Below are positions 1-11,300 of a DNA stretch of 64,000 nt, in pieces. Location of the stretch: assembly GCA_964596675.1 (NCBI GenBank), contig CAZQUZ010000005.1:1-64000 (forward strand). Direction: 5' to 3'. Position numbers and translations under genes: made by a program. Position 1 is the stretch's first letter. Each line of letters opens with the position of its first letter. Below the pieces are notes generated by a model that did not search any database, had not been told where the DNA came from, and worked only from the letters and a program-made list of their open reading frames with translations. Source of the DNA: JAGOMW01 sp964596675 (GTDB lineage Bacteria; Patescibacteriota; Gracilibacteria; BD1-5; UBA2023).

Positions 1-56
1 ATCATTACTTCTTAGGAAGTACATGTATATTTATCAATACAAATAAGGAGAAGTAT

Positions 57-596
57 ATGTCAGTTGCACAAAGAAGTGAATTTTTACCTCGACCAAGCTC
101 ACCTGTTATGTCTTTGGGTGATGTGCCTGTCGGTGCTGTTGCATACATCGATATACATAAGCCAGTCAGCGTTTCCAGTACTGAAATTCGTACAGTATCC
201 CTAGCAGTACTGAAAATCAATAAAGAAGATGTTGTCGCTCTTGTGGTTCATGATAAAGGTATATATACTGTGGAAAAATATCTCCACTGGATACCATGCT
301 CAGTCATACCAGATAAGCAACTTGGATTTTTCCTAGTAAATCCAGAAAAATGTATGACTGTTAAGCAGTTGTTGTCGAAAAAGAAATCTTTCTTCTTTTG
401 TCCACAGCATGTCGCTCCTCATAACGAGCGTGAAGTTATAAAACAAATAAACACTGTCATTTTTTATGATAGTATCAAAGATACTTTCATAAATATGGCG
501 ACTGGAGAAATCCAGAATAATATGAAAGAATACGATTATCCGGTATCTACATTATTGCCGAAAGTCTGATTTTCTCATCTCAAAAGAGCACAGTAG
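57..596 (+). CDS. Hypothetical protein, 179 aa in code 25
   Basis: I do not recognise this protein. It is soluble-looking, with no signal peptide or membrane segment. A strong Shine-Dalgarno (AAGGAG) sits 7 bases before the ATG, which is unusual in this window and supports this start. In the standard code the frame stops at the TGA at 567-569. Read as Gly it continues nine more codons to a TAG at 594-596 inside the terminator hairpin, so the last residues are encoded by the hairpin itself. A hairpin (TACTTC/GAAGTA) lies upstream at about 7-22. Confidence 0.6.
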
Positions 597-606
597 TGCT
601 CTTTTT
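582..606. terminator. Bidirectional intrinsic terminator
   Basis: The stem AAAGAGCAC / GTGCTCTTT has a short AGTA loop. A T-tract follows on the plus strand and an A-tract precedes the stem. It sits between two convergent genes and serves both the 57-596 gene and mfd. The TAG of the plus gene lies within it and the mfd TAA starts just after it. Confidence 0.85.
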
Positions 607-3600
607 TTATCGTGTAAGCGCGAGTAAAAACTCCCTCGCATCTTTCCACTTTCGAGTTTCGACCTTTATCTTATGGATGGAGACGATGATCATATCGCGA
701 GTCGTATCGAACCGCTCGAGAAAGGCTCTGAGCATCGCTGGAGTCGCATCATCTCGGAAGTCGAAGTGATACTGCGTACCCATCTTCGAGATGCGGACGA
801 CACCATACTGCCGCATGATGATAGAGGTGCGCATCATGAGAAAGAGATTCGACATAGGTTCTGGCATATCCGCCGTACGGAATGTCGACTCTGTCATATC
901 GAGGTCTTCGAGCGTCTCGATGCTCTCGATATCTCGGAAAAATGCGAGCCTGTCCATCTCTGAGTCGAACTCATCCGCATCGATGACATAGGAGAGCTCG
1001 AGGTCTATCTTACACGCATTGGTGTCTTTCTTACCATTTTTTATGGTAGATATCTTCTCTTCGAGGAGCTGGAAGTAGAGGGATATACCGACTTCTTTCG
1101 ACTTCCCAGACTGTCTCCATCCGAGGACATCACCCGTCCCGCGCATCTGCATGTCGCGCATCGCTATCTCGTATCCACTGCCGAGTGCACTGTGCTCCGA
1201 TAGTATCATGAGACGTTCGCGCTCCTCGCTCGAGAGCTCGTATTTGCGATAGAGGAGATAGCAGACTCATGGGATATCCTTGCGTCCGACACGTCCGCGT
1301 ATCTGATGGAGCTGCGCGAGACCGAACTCTTCAGCATCGGAGACGAGGATAGTATTCGCACCGAGGAAGTTCACACCGTTCTCGATGATGGTAGTCGTGA
1401 TGAGGATATCGTACTTATGCTGCTTAAAGGCGAGGATACGCTCTTCGATGTCGTCGGGGTTCATCTGCCCGTGTGTTGTTATAATTCGTGGGGATACTGA
1501 AAAACGTCGAATTTCATCGTCAGAAAAAGATATTTCTCATTCATGTACATCTGAGTACACTCATGTCGAAATATTTTTTACCCCAAGAGTACTACTAAGA
1601 TTCACTTCGTGAATCAAAGGGCGTCTTCCTCGAACTTCTTGTTTTTGAGCATCCCCATTTGATTTTGAGGACTTTTTACTTTTTTCATCCCCGATCCCCC
1701 CGTTTACATTCTGAGCATCGTCAGCATTCGTTCTTGTATCACTTCCGAGTATTTCCATAATCTCTCGTTCTATCATCGAGAGTGAGCGGACACGGTTATG
1801 GAGTATGATGATCTGTCCACCGCGCTCGAGCTCCGCGCGGATAGCACTGCGTATAGTATGATCTTCCCAGCGAGTCACGATGGTATCGATCGGCTTTTTC
1901 GATGGAGGAGGGGTCGTGAGGAGTGATATTTTTTTCAGTCCAGAGAGTGCGAGATGGAGGCTCCGAGGGATAGGAGTGGCAGAGAGTGAGAGGATATCGA
2001 TATGGGCTTTCATTTTTTTGATGGCTTCTTTTTGCACCACACCGAATCTATGCTCCTCGTCGATGATGAGGAGTCAGAGTCGTCGAAATCTCACATCTTC
2101 AGAGAGGAGTCGATGAGTCCCCACGATGATGTCGACCGTACCGAGTCGCATTTCTTCGAGTATTTTTTTTACATCCCGTGCATGCGTCATACGAGTGAGT
2201 GCGCGTACCCTCACGCCGAACGCTCAGAGTCGCTCCTCGAAGGTCTCTCTGTGCTCCTCTGCGAGGATGAGGAGTGGAGAGATGACAGCGACCTGGAGTC
2301 ATGAGAGCACAGACTTATAGGCGGCATTCATCGCTATCTCAGTCTTTCCGAATCCGACATCTCCCGCGACTAGTCTATCCATCGGGTGTGGTCACTCCAG
2401 GTCTGCACGGATATCCTCGATGATACTCATCTGGTCAGGTGTATGTGTATACGCGAATGCATCGATAAAGGCACTTTCCTCAGTCGGGAACTTCCCGAAT
2501 GGGATACGAGTCGTGAGACTGCGGCGTGCCTCGGTCGCGAGGATATCCTCGGCGATCGCCTCGACCTCTTCATCGGTCTTCGAGAGTGTGCGTTCCCACT
2601 CTTTGCCCTCCAGATTCGAGAGCTCTGTCGTACTCTCTCAGACATATTTCGTGATGCGCGCGAGCTCGGTCATCGGGACATAGACCTTATCTCACTTTTG
2701 GTACTCGACCTCCATATACTCCCGCTCGATGAGTCCGATACGCTTCCGGAGTATCTGGATATATCGACCGATACCATGCTCGCGATGGACGACGAGGTCT
2801 CATGGCTCGAGCTTCATGAGGAGATCCAGATTTTTTATCGTACTCTTTCTGGTCCGATTCACTACGAATATCCGACCGAATATATCATCCCCGTAGAGAT
2901 GAAAGGTATCATTTTTTATATACGATGCCCACTTCGCCCCGAGAAATGTACTCGCCCCCTTGAGCTCGAAGCTCGCATGCATATGCTTATGCTCGAGTGA
3001 GGGGATATGTGTGGACTGATTCATATCGAGAAATTCGCGGAGCTTCTTCTCATAGCGACTCACGGTGAGGATACCAGCGTCTCTGTGAGTCTCGAGTGCC
3101 ATCGTAAAGTCAGGGATACTCTCGATACTCGGGATACTCACATCGAGTCGTGTCGCTCACTCTCGACTAAGGCTCGAGAACTCTATCATATCGCGAAAGT
3201 TCGCTACTATACTCTCACGTTCCCTGAGGAACTCGCACCCCATGAGCAGTGTCGGCATGTGAGAGAGGTTCTCGAGGAGTGGGGTTGATATAGCGATATC
3301 TGATTTCTCAGTCTCATGCCCTATCCGAGTAAGGATGATGTGGTCTCTATGGACGCGTCCACGCGGAGATATCTCGATGATACTATCGATGACATCATCG
3401 AAGTACTCGATCACATACTCTCTATCCTCATACCATATGCGTATCATCGCGCCCTCTCGGGTATAGGTACCAGACTCTCATGCATAGTCAGTCTGCATAT
3501 ATCCCCATGCGATGAGATCCTCTATGAGGGTATGATGGGGGAGAGTCATATCACGTGCGATACGTCTGGTAGTGGTCCTCTCTATATGCTCGAGTGTGCC

Positions 3601-3843
3601 ACTTACTCGTAGGAGGTGGCTCGGCACGATGATGACGCGCTCATGGAGTGTCGGGAGGAGAAATATCTCACCCGTATCCTCGAGGACGCGCACGGTCGTA
3701 TCGAGTATATAAGGTCCGAGCGTACGTATCTCAGCATCTTTCTCTGTGTCATCGGTGATGATGAGTATCTGTCCATGTCGCTCGACAAAAGCCCCCGATA
3801 AAAAGAGGGCCAGGGTCGTATGCGGTATGCCTGAGAGTATCAT
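607..3843 (-). CDS. mfd: Transcription-repair coupling factor Mfd
   Basis: Mfd is an SF2 translocase that removes RNA polymerase stalled at lesions and recruits UvrA. At 1078 codons it has close to the family length, but only when TGA is read as Gly. Visible parts are a short UvrB-like N-terminal module, the CarD-like RNA polymerase interaction domain (DLVVHREHGIGRY), Walker A in GDVGFGKTE, a DEEH Walker B, the SATPIPRSL motif, and QIRGRVGR near the C-terminus. The invariant glycine of LEGPHPMDRLV is a TGA. A Lys/Asn/Ser-r ich insert of roughly 80 residues, absent from usual Mfd proteins, lies between helicase motifs and contains a perfect DNA palindrome. A TAA lies in frame just upstream of the ATG. 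It follows frr on the same strand. uvrB also lies in this window. Confidence 0.95.
1599..1615. repeat. Palindrome inside the mfd insert
   Basis: GATTCAC TTC GTGAATC is a perfect 7-bp inverted repeat with a 3-base loop. It lies in the part of mfd that encodes a low-complexity insert without counterpart in ordinary Mfd proteins. It may mark an inserted palindromic element, compare 13799-13813, 19190-19208 and 41516-41533. Confidence 0.5.
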
Positions 3844-3897
3844 AAATCTTTATCTTCCGAGTAGCGAACACTAAACTAACCTATCAATGAAGTAGTT

Positions 3898-4443
3898 CTA
3901 CACCTTCATAATATCCTCCTCTTTCTTTTTTTCGATGACGTCGACTTCTTTTATCGCTATGTCGATAGCCTTCTGGAGGTCTGCCTCGTATGCCTTTGCT
4001 TCGTCTTCGCTGATAGTCTTTCCAGACTTCGCGGTATCTATCTTTTTTTTATAGTCTTGGCGGACGGTACGGATCGAGACCTTCGCATCCTCGGTCATAC
4101 GGCTCGCGACTTTCGTGAGTTCACGACGGCGCTCTTCCGTGAGGGTAGGTATTTTTATGAGGATAGTTTCACCATTATTTGTAGGATTCAGTCCTAGACT
4201 TGCTTCTGTGATACCTTTTTCGATATCGCGAATTATCGCTTTATCCCATGGCTGGATCGAGATTGTCTGAGCATCCATCGTCGATACAGCGGCCACATTC
4301 CGCAGTGGCTGGCTGCTACCATAGGCCATGACGAAGACTCATTCTACGATGGCAGGGTTCGCGCGTCATGCCTGGAGCTTAGCGAGCTCTCCGATATAGT
4401 GCTCCTTGGCTTTGGATAGCTCTTGTTGAAGATTTTCTAGCAT
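3898..4443 (-). CDS. frr: Ribosome recycling factor
   Basis: Ribosome recycling factor splits post-termination 70S ribosomes together with EF-G. The product is 181 aa, about the normal 185. The ATG at 4443 starts a frame in which two TGA codons give glycines at conserved places: QAGRANPAIV (family L-x-x-GRANPxL) and the following EGVFV. In the standard code the first 38 residues would be lost. The C-terminal part is the long helical bundle rich in Lys and Glu. It ends at TAG. mfd follows 54 bp downstream on the same strand, so they may be co-transcribed. Confidence 0.95.
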
Positions 4444-4514
4444 AATGAAATATATATTTATAATATAAATGTACAAATAGTGTATCCAATTTTTGGCTTT
4501 CTACAAGCTTTTTT

Positions 4515-4542
4515 TTGACAAAGATTGCTGATAACATATTAT
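4515..4542 (+). promoter_or_regulatory. Sigma70-type promoter for the surface protein gene
   Basis: TTGACA (4515-4520), a 16-bp spacer and TATTAT (4537-4542) lie 34 bp upstream of the ATG at 4576. This placement argues against the in-frame ATG at 4525, which lies inside the promoter. Confidence 0.75.
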
Positions 4543-4575
4543 GTTCAGGTATATTTATTTTCTATCTTCTCGCCT

Positions 4576-5418
4576 ATGAGATCTTCAGTGCTTTCTGTCG
4601 TCGCTATTTTTGCGATATCTCCGCTTGTTTCTGTATTTGCTGCAGACATTGCTGATACTGGACTCCCACCAGATATGACGGCTGTCACTACAGCTGCTCC
4701 TGCCGATGGTGCACTTTCAGCTGCTCCGACACTCCTCCCGACTTCGGGCTCTGCTCTCGGTGAGTATAAGTCTGTGAGCTGTGGATCGAATCCTGCTTTT
4801 GGTATCAATACATGTGATCAGTGTTTTGATGGAGGAAGTGTAAAAGTAGGAGAGCGTCTCACGGGTATCTTCGATAACTGGACCAATCCTACGAGCGTCC
4901 CTCTCGTGGCATATAAAGAAGAACAGAAAAGTCCAAATATCGTAAAATTCGGAAATACGACTTGGGCTATGACTCCTGTGTCTGAAGCAGGTATCTGGAA
5001 ATATTCGAGCGATATTATCTGGACGAGCGGAAGTGGATCAAAGTCTTCGTTTATCCTCTCTCCTGGTCAAAAGGCAAAATTCTGGGATGCAGATCTCAAT
5101 GCTGGATATACTCTCGAAAAAACAGACAGACAAAATGGTGAGATGATAGGACTTCTCCGATTTCCTGTAGTATCACGCTCTGTGAACCTCGCTACCGCTA
5201 CAGAGTCTGAGGCAGATACCCACTACGAGTGTGTAGCATATAAACTCTCTGCCACAGCGACTCCAGCTGTCAGTACTGCTACTCCAGTCACTCCAGCTCC
5301 AGCTGTACCAGTAAAAGAAATGACAAAAACAGAGACAGGTCCTGAGACACTTCTCCTTATCGCAGCAGCATTCTTCATAGCATTTGGTCTTATGATGACT
5401 CTCCGCAAACGTGCATAA
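4576..5418 (+). CDS. Secreted surface-anchored protein with TGPE-type C-terminal tail
   Basis: A 280-residue exported protein. It has an N-terminal signal peptide (hydrophobic core followed by VFAA), a Thr/Ala/Pro-rich linker, a central region with a CGSNPAFGINTCDQC cysteine pair, and a Pro/Thr-rich spacer. It ends with TETGPETLLLIAAAFF plus a second hydrophobic stretch and RKRA. That tail resembles an LPXTG-like sorting signal (short motif, hydrophobic helix, basic end), here with TGPE as the motif. Sortase anchoring is inference and no sortase is visible in the window. The core domain is not recognised. The start is set by the promoter at 4515-4542. Confidence 0.7.
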   Translation: MRSSVLSVVAIFAISPLVSVFAADIADTGLPPDMTAVTTAAPADGALSAAPTLLPTSGSALGEYKSVSCGSNPAFGINTCDQCFDGGSVKVGERLTGIFDNWTNPTSVPLVAYKEEQKSPNIVKFGNTTWAMTPVSEAGIWKYSSDIIWTSGSGSKSSFILSPGQKAKFWDADLNAGYTLEKTDRQNGEMIGLLRFPVVSRSVNLATATESEADTHYECVAYKLSATATPAVSTATPVTPAPAVPVKEMTKTETGPETLLLIAAAFFIAFGLMMTLRKRA

Positions 5419-5432
5419 TCATAGTATGTTAT

Positions 5433-5463
5433 AAAAATCGACTCGCAAGAGTCGATTTTTTTT
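5433..5463 (+). terminator. Intrinsic terminator
   Basis: Stem AAAAATCGACTC / GAGTCGATTTTT with a GCAA tetraloop followed by T residues, 14 bp after the surface protein stop. Confidence 0.9.
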
Positions 5464-5560
5464 GTGAAGAAAGAGTGAAAACATAATTGTCTATTGACAA
5501 TGCATTATTTCAGACTATTATTATCAAAAATAAATATCTCCACAAAAACGAGTCCGTTTT

Positions 5561-5589
5561 TTGCAAAATACAAAAAATTGTGATACAGT
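5561..5589 (+). promoter_or_regulatory. Promoter for the 5621 gene
   Basis: TTGCAA (5561-5566), a 17-bp spacer and TACAGT (5584-5589) place a start site shortly before the ATG at 5621. The potential TTG start at 5561 would fall on the -35 box, so it is unlikely to be the real start. Confidence 0.65.
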
Positions 5590-5620
5590 AGTGGGGATAT
5601 ATTTATTTAACTATCTATTT

Positions 5621-8047
5621 ATGTTTACTTTTAAACTCGGAGCATCTATAAAAAATGGTGTTCATATCGTATATATGAGCGATATGATGCAGGCTGCAAA
5701 AGAGAGTATGGGGCAAAAAGAGCCACAAATGCCTGATACTGCGAAGCTCGTGGAGGAAGTGGCAAAACTGCCAGATGCACCTGAATCACTCAAAAATGAT
5801 GTCGATGCTATCCATAAATACGCTCGTGAACAGCTTTCAGCAGCGAGTGATGATGTGACAAAAATAAATGCACTCGCAGATCTCGACCGTGATGAAACAG
5901 TAGAGTCTGAAGTTAAAAATATTGTTAATGAAGATACATTAAAAAAAGCGCTTGACCGTGTACTTCAAGATGGCTTTACGCTCGATACTATTTATAAAAA
6001 TGTTACAGGCAATACAGCAAATTGGTCTCCTGAGTGAGTCAATAACTTTCAAAATACTCTCACAGAGACTATGACTATCGTGAGCACTCTGACAGGATGA
6101 AACGCTTGAATGGTAGCACTTATGACAGGTAAGATCGATGTGTATCTGACGGAGGTGTCAAAAGCAAAAAATCTCAATAAAGTAGAAATAAAAAATCCAG
6201 AACTTCTCTCCCCAACAGTAAAAAATATACTCGGTGCTGCAGGTACCATCGCCATTATGTGAGCGACAGGAGGTATACTGACTGCTGGTTATGAAACGGA
6301 TCGTATCCAGGCAGAGGAGGCAATGAAAAAATTTACCAATGATCCATCATTTGTCCAAAAAATGGGAAATGGTCTTTCATATATTAAAGATGCATTTATG
6401 GGTCGCAAACTGAGCCTTACAGTCGGTGAAAATGCGAAAGAGTGAAACGTAGATGCATACTATGATGCCATAAAGAAAGAGACTATTACTATCATGGGTC
6501 TCGATGCAGCAGGGTTAGATACGTATGCTCCGAAAGTTCTTGAGCTTGCTAAAAAGTCAGGGATTGATACTGCTACCCCAGCTGGTCTAGAAAAAGTAAA
6601 AAAAGCACTTATACAGCAATATATCCTCTCAGAAGGTAAAGCTCGTGAGGGCACGGACTGGAAATTTCAACTCGGATTGCTTTTTATATGAGCAAATCGA
6701 GATAGTATCGATGCGAAAGCAGTCGAAACTAAAAAATCAGATTATAATGACATAGAATCAAGAGTGACAAAAAATCAGAAACAAAAGACTACCACATCAG
6801 TATCTAGCGTGCCTGTGAAGTCAGAAATTCCATCCGCACAAAAAACTACAGAAATCAAGAATCTTCGTGAGTCTAAAGATAACTATGCCCTCTCATCTCG
6901 ACTCTATAATGTCGTATGACATTCAGATCCAGAAGCATTTCGCCCACTTCTCACAGCCCTCTCTACTCAGGATAGTATCGCTGTCGTCAGCGCGCTCGAT
7001 GCACTCGAAAAAACAAAATATAAATCCCTCGCTCGTGCATTGAAGGCAGATATAGCGAACATGAGTGAATGGACTACATATATGTACGGAAAGAGAGATT
7101 CTCGTGCGAAAGAAAAACTCAATCAAGCAAGTATCGATGCGAAAATCCGTACGAAAGATGTGATTCGCCGTGAAGATGAGCTCGCATCGAGCGTCGGTAT
7201 TATCTCTAAGACCGCAGAAGATAAATTCCGTGTCGATAAAATCGGGTATCATGAAGCTATCCAGGTGTCTCAGATTCCAGATTTTGTGGGACAATCCATG
7301 ACGCTTTCGGTATTTGCTACACCATCTGTCAAAGAAAGCAGTAAGACGATAAAAGGAGTACATCGTATCGATACTATGGACGGTTCAATCGCTATGAGTC
7401 GTGAATATGTAACAGTGGAAAAAGGTGAGTATCGTAATCAGATCATTGACGCTACTCTAAAAAGTACGACAGATCGTAGTGGTATCTATGAGCAAGTATC
7501 GAAATTTAATAATTTTCTCCAGACACAGTGAGTCAAAAATATCACCGTAGACCAATATATAGACTATCTGAAGACAGGGAATGAAAAAGCTTTTGGGATC
7601 GAGTGACTTACGGTCGATAAGACGGCAAAAGTATTCGAAGGACGTGCTATGATTGCTGGAAATGTTTGTATGAATCGTATGCACGGTATTATTTACCCAC
7701 AGTTTAGTATCCGTACGCCAGACGGACTCATACCTCAGCCGCTCGATCCAGTCGATGTAAAAGATGGATATAGTGTCCCCCTTAATGCAGAATACGTAGA
7801 TATATCGCGTGGAGCACTTGGAGTCAATCCAGTTGTCGTGGGGAGTCGTATCCATGAACATCATCATAACTCTCATAAACCACGACCATCGACTCAGCCG
7901 GGTGAGACAAGAACACCGAATGCGGAAACTATCACGGGTGAAATTAAACTTGGCGAGGCACCTATAGTAAATACTCCTGCTCCAGTTGCTACACCGGGCT
8001 CAATCGCAGCCCAAACGGCTGGAGAGAGTGCCCCAACCCTATTTTAA
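5621..8047 (+). CDS. Large hypothetical protein, 808 aa
   Basis: I do not recognise this protein. The frame is continuous only with TGA as Gly, which happens at least eight times (for example in SPEGVNN, IMGATGG and NVVGHSD). There is no obvious signal peptide. One or two hydrophobic stretches occur near residues 150-220 (ILGAAGTIAIMGATGG). Much of the rest is charged and helical, and the tail is low-complexity with a His-rich patch (HEHHHNSH) followed by Thr/Pro/Ala-rich sequence. It lies between a surface protein, a lipoprotein and a giant adhesin, so a cell-envelope role is plausible but unproven. It ends at TAA. Confidence 0.6.
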
Positions 8048-8078
8048 TCTAATCCAAAAATAATAAATTATATTATAT

Positions 8079-8318
8079 ATGTACACAAAACTATTTATCA
8101 TCTCTCTCGCAGCTACTCTCTTATCTGCATGTACATTCACGAGTGATACACCAGCACCTCAGACTGATAACCCTACTCCTACTGTAGAGTCCATGCCACC
8201 GAGTGTCGATGGCGCAGAAGTGACAGGACGCTCACAAGATATCCCCACAGGATCTGATGCTCCGAGCATGACGACAGGACCAGTCGATGCATCTATCACA
8301 GGCCCCATAGCACCATAA
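8079..8318 (+). CDS. Small lipoprotein, 79 aa
   Basis: The signal peptide ends in a lipobox (LLSACTF), so lipidation at Cys18 is expected. The mature part is short and rich in Thr, Pro, Ser and Asp, with no recognisable domain. It lies 31 bp after the 808-aa gene and 28 bp before the giant adhesin, in the same direction, consistent with one transcript. Confidence 0.65.
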   Translation: MYTKLFIISLAATLLSACTFTSDTPAPQTDNPTPTVESMPPSVDGAEVTGRSQDIPTGSDAPSMTTGPVDASITGPIAP

Positions 8319-8346
8319 CTCCTCCCTACTTTCTTATTTTTCCTCT

Positions 8347-11300
8347 ATGAACCTCCGTTCTTTTTCTCTCATCTCTGTAGTTTTCTCTGCACTGATGAGT
8401 ACCTCACTTCAGACAGTGCAGGCATTCGATACGACAGGATGTGATCAGGTCTTCGCACCACGACCACTCAGACATGGGTATGCGTATCATTTTTATGATG
8501 ATTATAAAAATCTCGATACCTATAAGCATCAGGTAACAGGACTACCATCTGTGACCTATACTGAGCAGTATGACTATAACTTATCATCTGCTTTTCCAGC
8601 GTTTGGATGGTCAGCACCACTCATAGCGCAGGGATATCAGATCAATCCAGGACAAACTATCAGAGCGATAGATGCTGTAGGATCATACGCAATTAGCGCT
8701 CGTCCACCAGTGAGAAGTCCTGATAATCTCGTGCTCCGATATACTATCCAGTATGGTGCTCAAAATGGGGTAGGAGGTACATGGACAGGACCGTATACAC
8801 ATGTAGAGTGTCAGCCGTATGAGATCACATGGTGTGGCGATGGTGTGCGAGATGCAGTAGAGGGAGAGACATGTGATGATGGTGCTCAAAATGGCCAGCC
8901 TGGTAAGTGTAATGCGAGCTGTAATGGGACAGTTCCAGTCACTCCAGTCAATGCAGTCTGTGGACCAACGCATAATACCACAGTAAACTCTACACCTACA
9001 GTAGGACTCTGTAGTGTCGGTACAGCATCTGCTGTATCTGGTACTGGTCCGTGGTCTTGGTCATGTATCGGTGCAAACGGTGGAACGAATGTCTCATGTA
9101 ATGCGACTCNNNNNNNNNNNNNNNNNNNNNNNNNNNNNNNNNNNNNNNNNNNNNNNNNNNNNNNNNNNNNNNNNNNNNNNNNNNNNNNNNNNNNNNNNNN
9201 NNNNNNNNNTCTTGGTCATGTATCGGTGCAAACGGTGGAACGAATGTCTCATGTAATGCGACTCCTACTCCAGTCAATGCAGTCTGTGGACCAACGCATA
9301 ATACCACAGTAAACTCTACACCTACAGTAGGACTCTGTAGTGTCGGTACAGCATCTGCTGTATCTGGTACTGGTCCGTGGTCTTGGTCATGTATCGGTGC
9401 AAACGGTGGAACGAATGTCTCATGTAATGCGACTCGACCAGCTCCGACAAACTTTATTCTTGCAGTTAAGAAATATGTCGATGGTATCGATGCACAAGAC
9501 ACGCAGGCTCCAGTTATAAAGAAAATAGGTGATACATTTAATTATACTGTAGTCGTAAGAAATAATGGACCAGCAAGCGTATCTGGGACTACTCGTATCA
9601 CAGATAGTCTCCCAGTGGGCGTCGTACTTACGAGTACACCGACTGGTACGGGTTGGAATTGTGCTGGAAGTATCAGTACATCGATAGTATGTACGACTAC
9701 TCAGAGTCCAGGAGCTGGGACGAACTTTACGACTATTACTATACCAGTGAGCATTACTGCAGCCGCTACAGGCACACTTCGCAATATTGCTATAGTGACT
9801 ACAGATTCTCCGAATGGTTCTACTAACCCCGGTGAAGATAGAGATCCTGCGAATATCATCATATCAAAAGATGGTGTGTGTAGCCCGACTATCACAGGGA
9901 ATATAAACTATACCCTTACTACTACCACCCCAGGACTCTGTAGTATCGGTACAGTCGCAGGATTTACTGCGAATGGCACCAATCCTGTGAACTACAGCTG
10001 GTCATGTCTCGGTGTAAATAGTGGAAGCACGAGCCCAGTATGTGCAGCATCGCATACTCTAGTGCCTGCGAATTTCACACTTTCAGTAAAAAAATATATT
10101 GATACTATCACTCCTACCAACGATGCACAGGATAATCAAACACCAATTCTAAAAAATATAGGAGATACATTTAATTATCTCATAGTTGTAAAGAATAATG
10201 GACCGGCATCATCTACAGGATTGACTACGATAAGTGATACACTCCCTGCAGGTATCGTATTAAATGGTACACCAGCATGAACAGGATGGTACTGTATCGG
10301 TACGACTACTATACAGTGTACCAATGCTACAGCTATAGTATGAGGCACGAATTATGCTACGATTACTATACCTGTCAGAGTAGCACCAGGTGCAGCAGGT
10401 ACCATCAGAAATCTCGCTATTTTGACTACAAATGCGCCGAATGGTTCGACTGTTCCTGGTGAAGATAGAGATCCTGCGAATATCCAGATACCTACGAATG
10501 GTGTATGTTCCTCATCGATCTCAGGAAGCCTATCCTCTCCTGTAAATAATACCACCCCAGGACTCTGTAGTATTGGTACAGTCGCAGGATTTACTGCGAA
10601 TGGCACCAACCCTGTGAACTACAGCTGGTCATGTCTCGGTGCAAATGGTGGAGCCAATAGTCCAGCATGTACAGCTTCATATAGTCCCACGAATTCATCT
10701 CTCACTATCAAAAAAGCAGTAAATGGACAAGATGGACAGACTCTTTCGGATGCTGCCCAAGTAGCACCAGGAAATAGTTTTAGCTATACGTATGTGGTGA
10801 CAAATAACGGTACATGACCAGCAAATAGCGTCACGGTCACTGATACATTCCCTCGATATGTCTCTGTCACAGCTGTCCCTACGGGTACGAACTGGACGTG
10901 TACGAGAGGTACAAAACTCGTCGCTACCGTCACATATCATACAGTTATCTGTACATATAATCTCCCTCTCGCAGCTGGTGCTACCGCTCCGACTATCACA
11001 GTACCCTCACTCGTGGATGCTGTGACTCCAGCAGGTACTGCACTGCGTAATATCGCCTATGTATGTGCGACAGGCTCTACTTCTCCGGAGTGTAATCCAG
11101 GATGTACAGATCCGAATAATCCGAGCTGTACTCCGCCACCACCACCTCCAAACTGTGATAATCCCGATACTGGTATAAATAAAGATCCAGCATGTGTCGT
11201 CACATGAGCACCTGCTATTTCTCTGAAAAAATATGTCAAAGAAATCAGTACTGCTGGTGATACTCAAACAGCTCCGACAAGCGTTACTCCAGGAGAGACA

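Noticed and set aside
2386..3000. Long plus-strand open frame opposite mfd
   Set aside because: It is an antisense shadow; the minus strand encodes the RNA-polymerase interaction domain and helicase motifs of Mfd.
5561..5620. TTG start for the 808-aa gene
   Set aside because: The TTG is the first part of the -35 box of a good promoter; ATG at 5621 is the first start after the likely transcription start.
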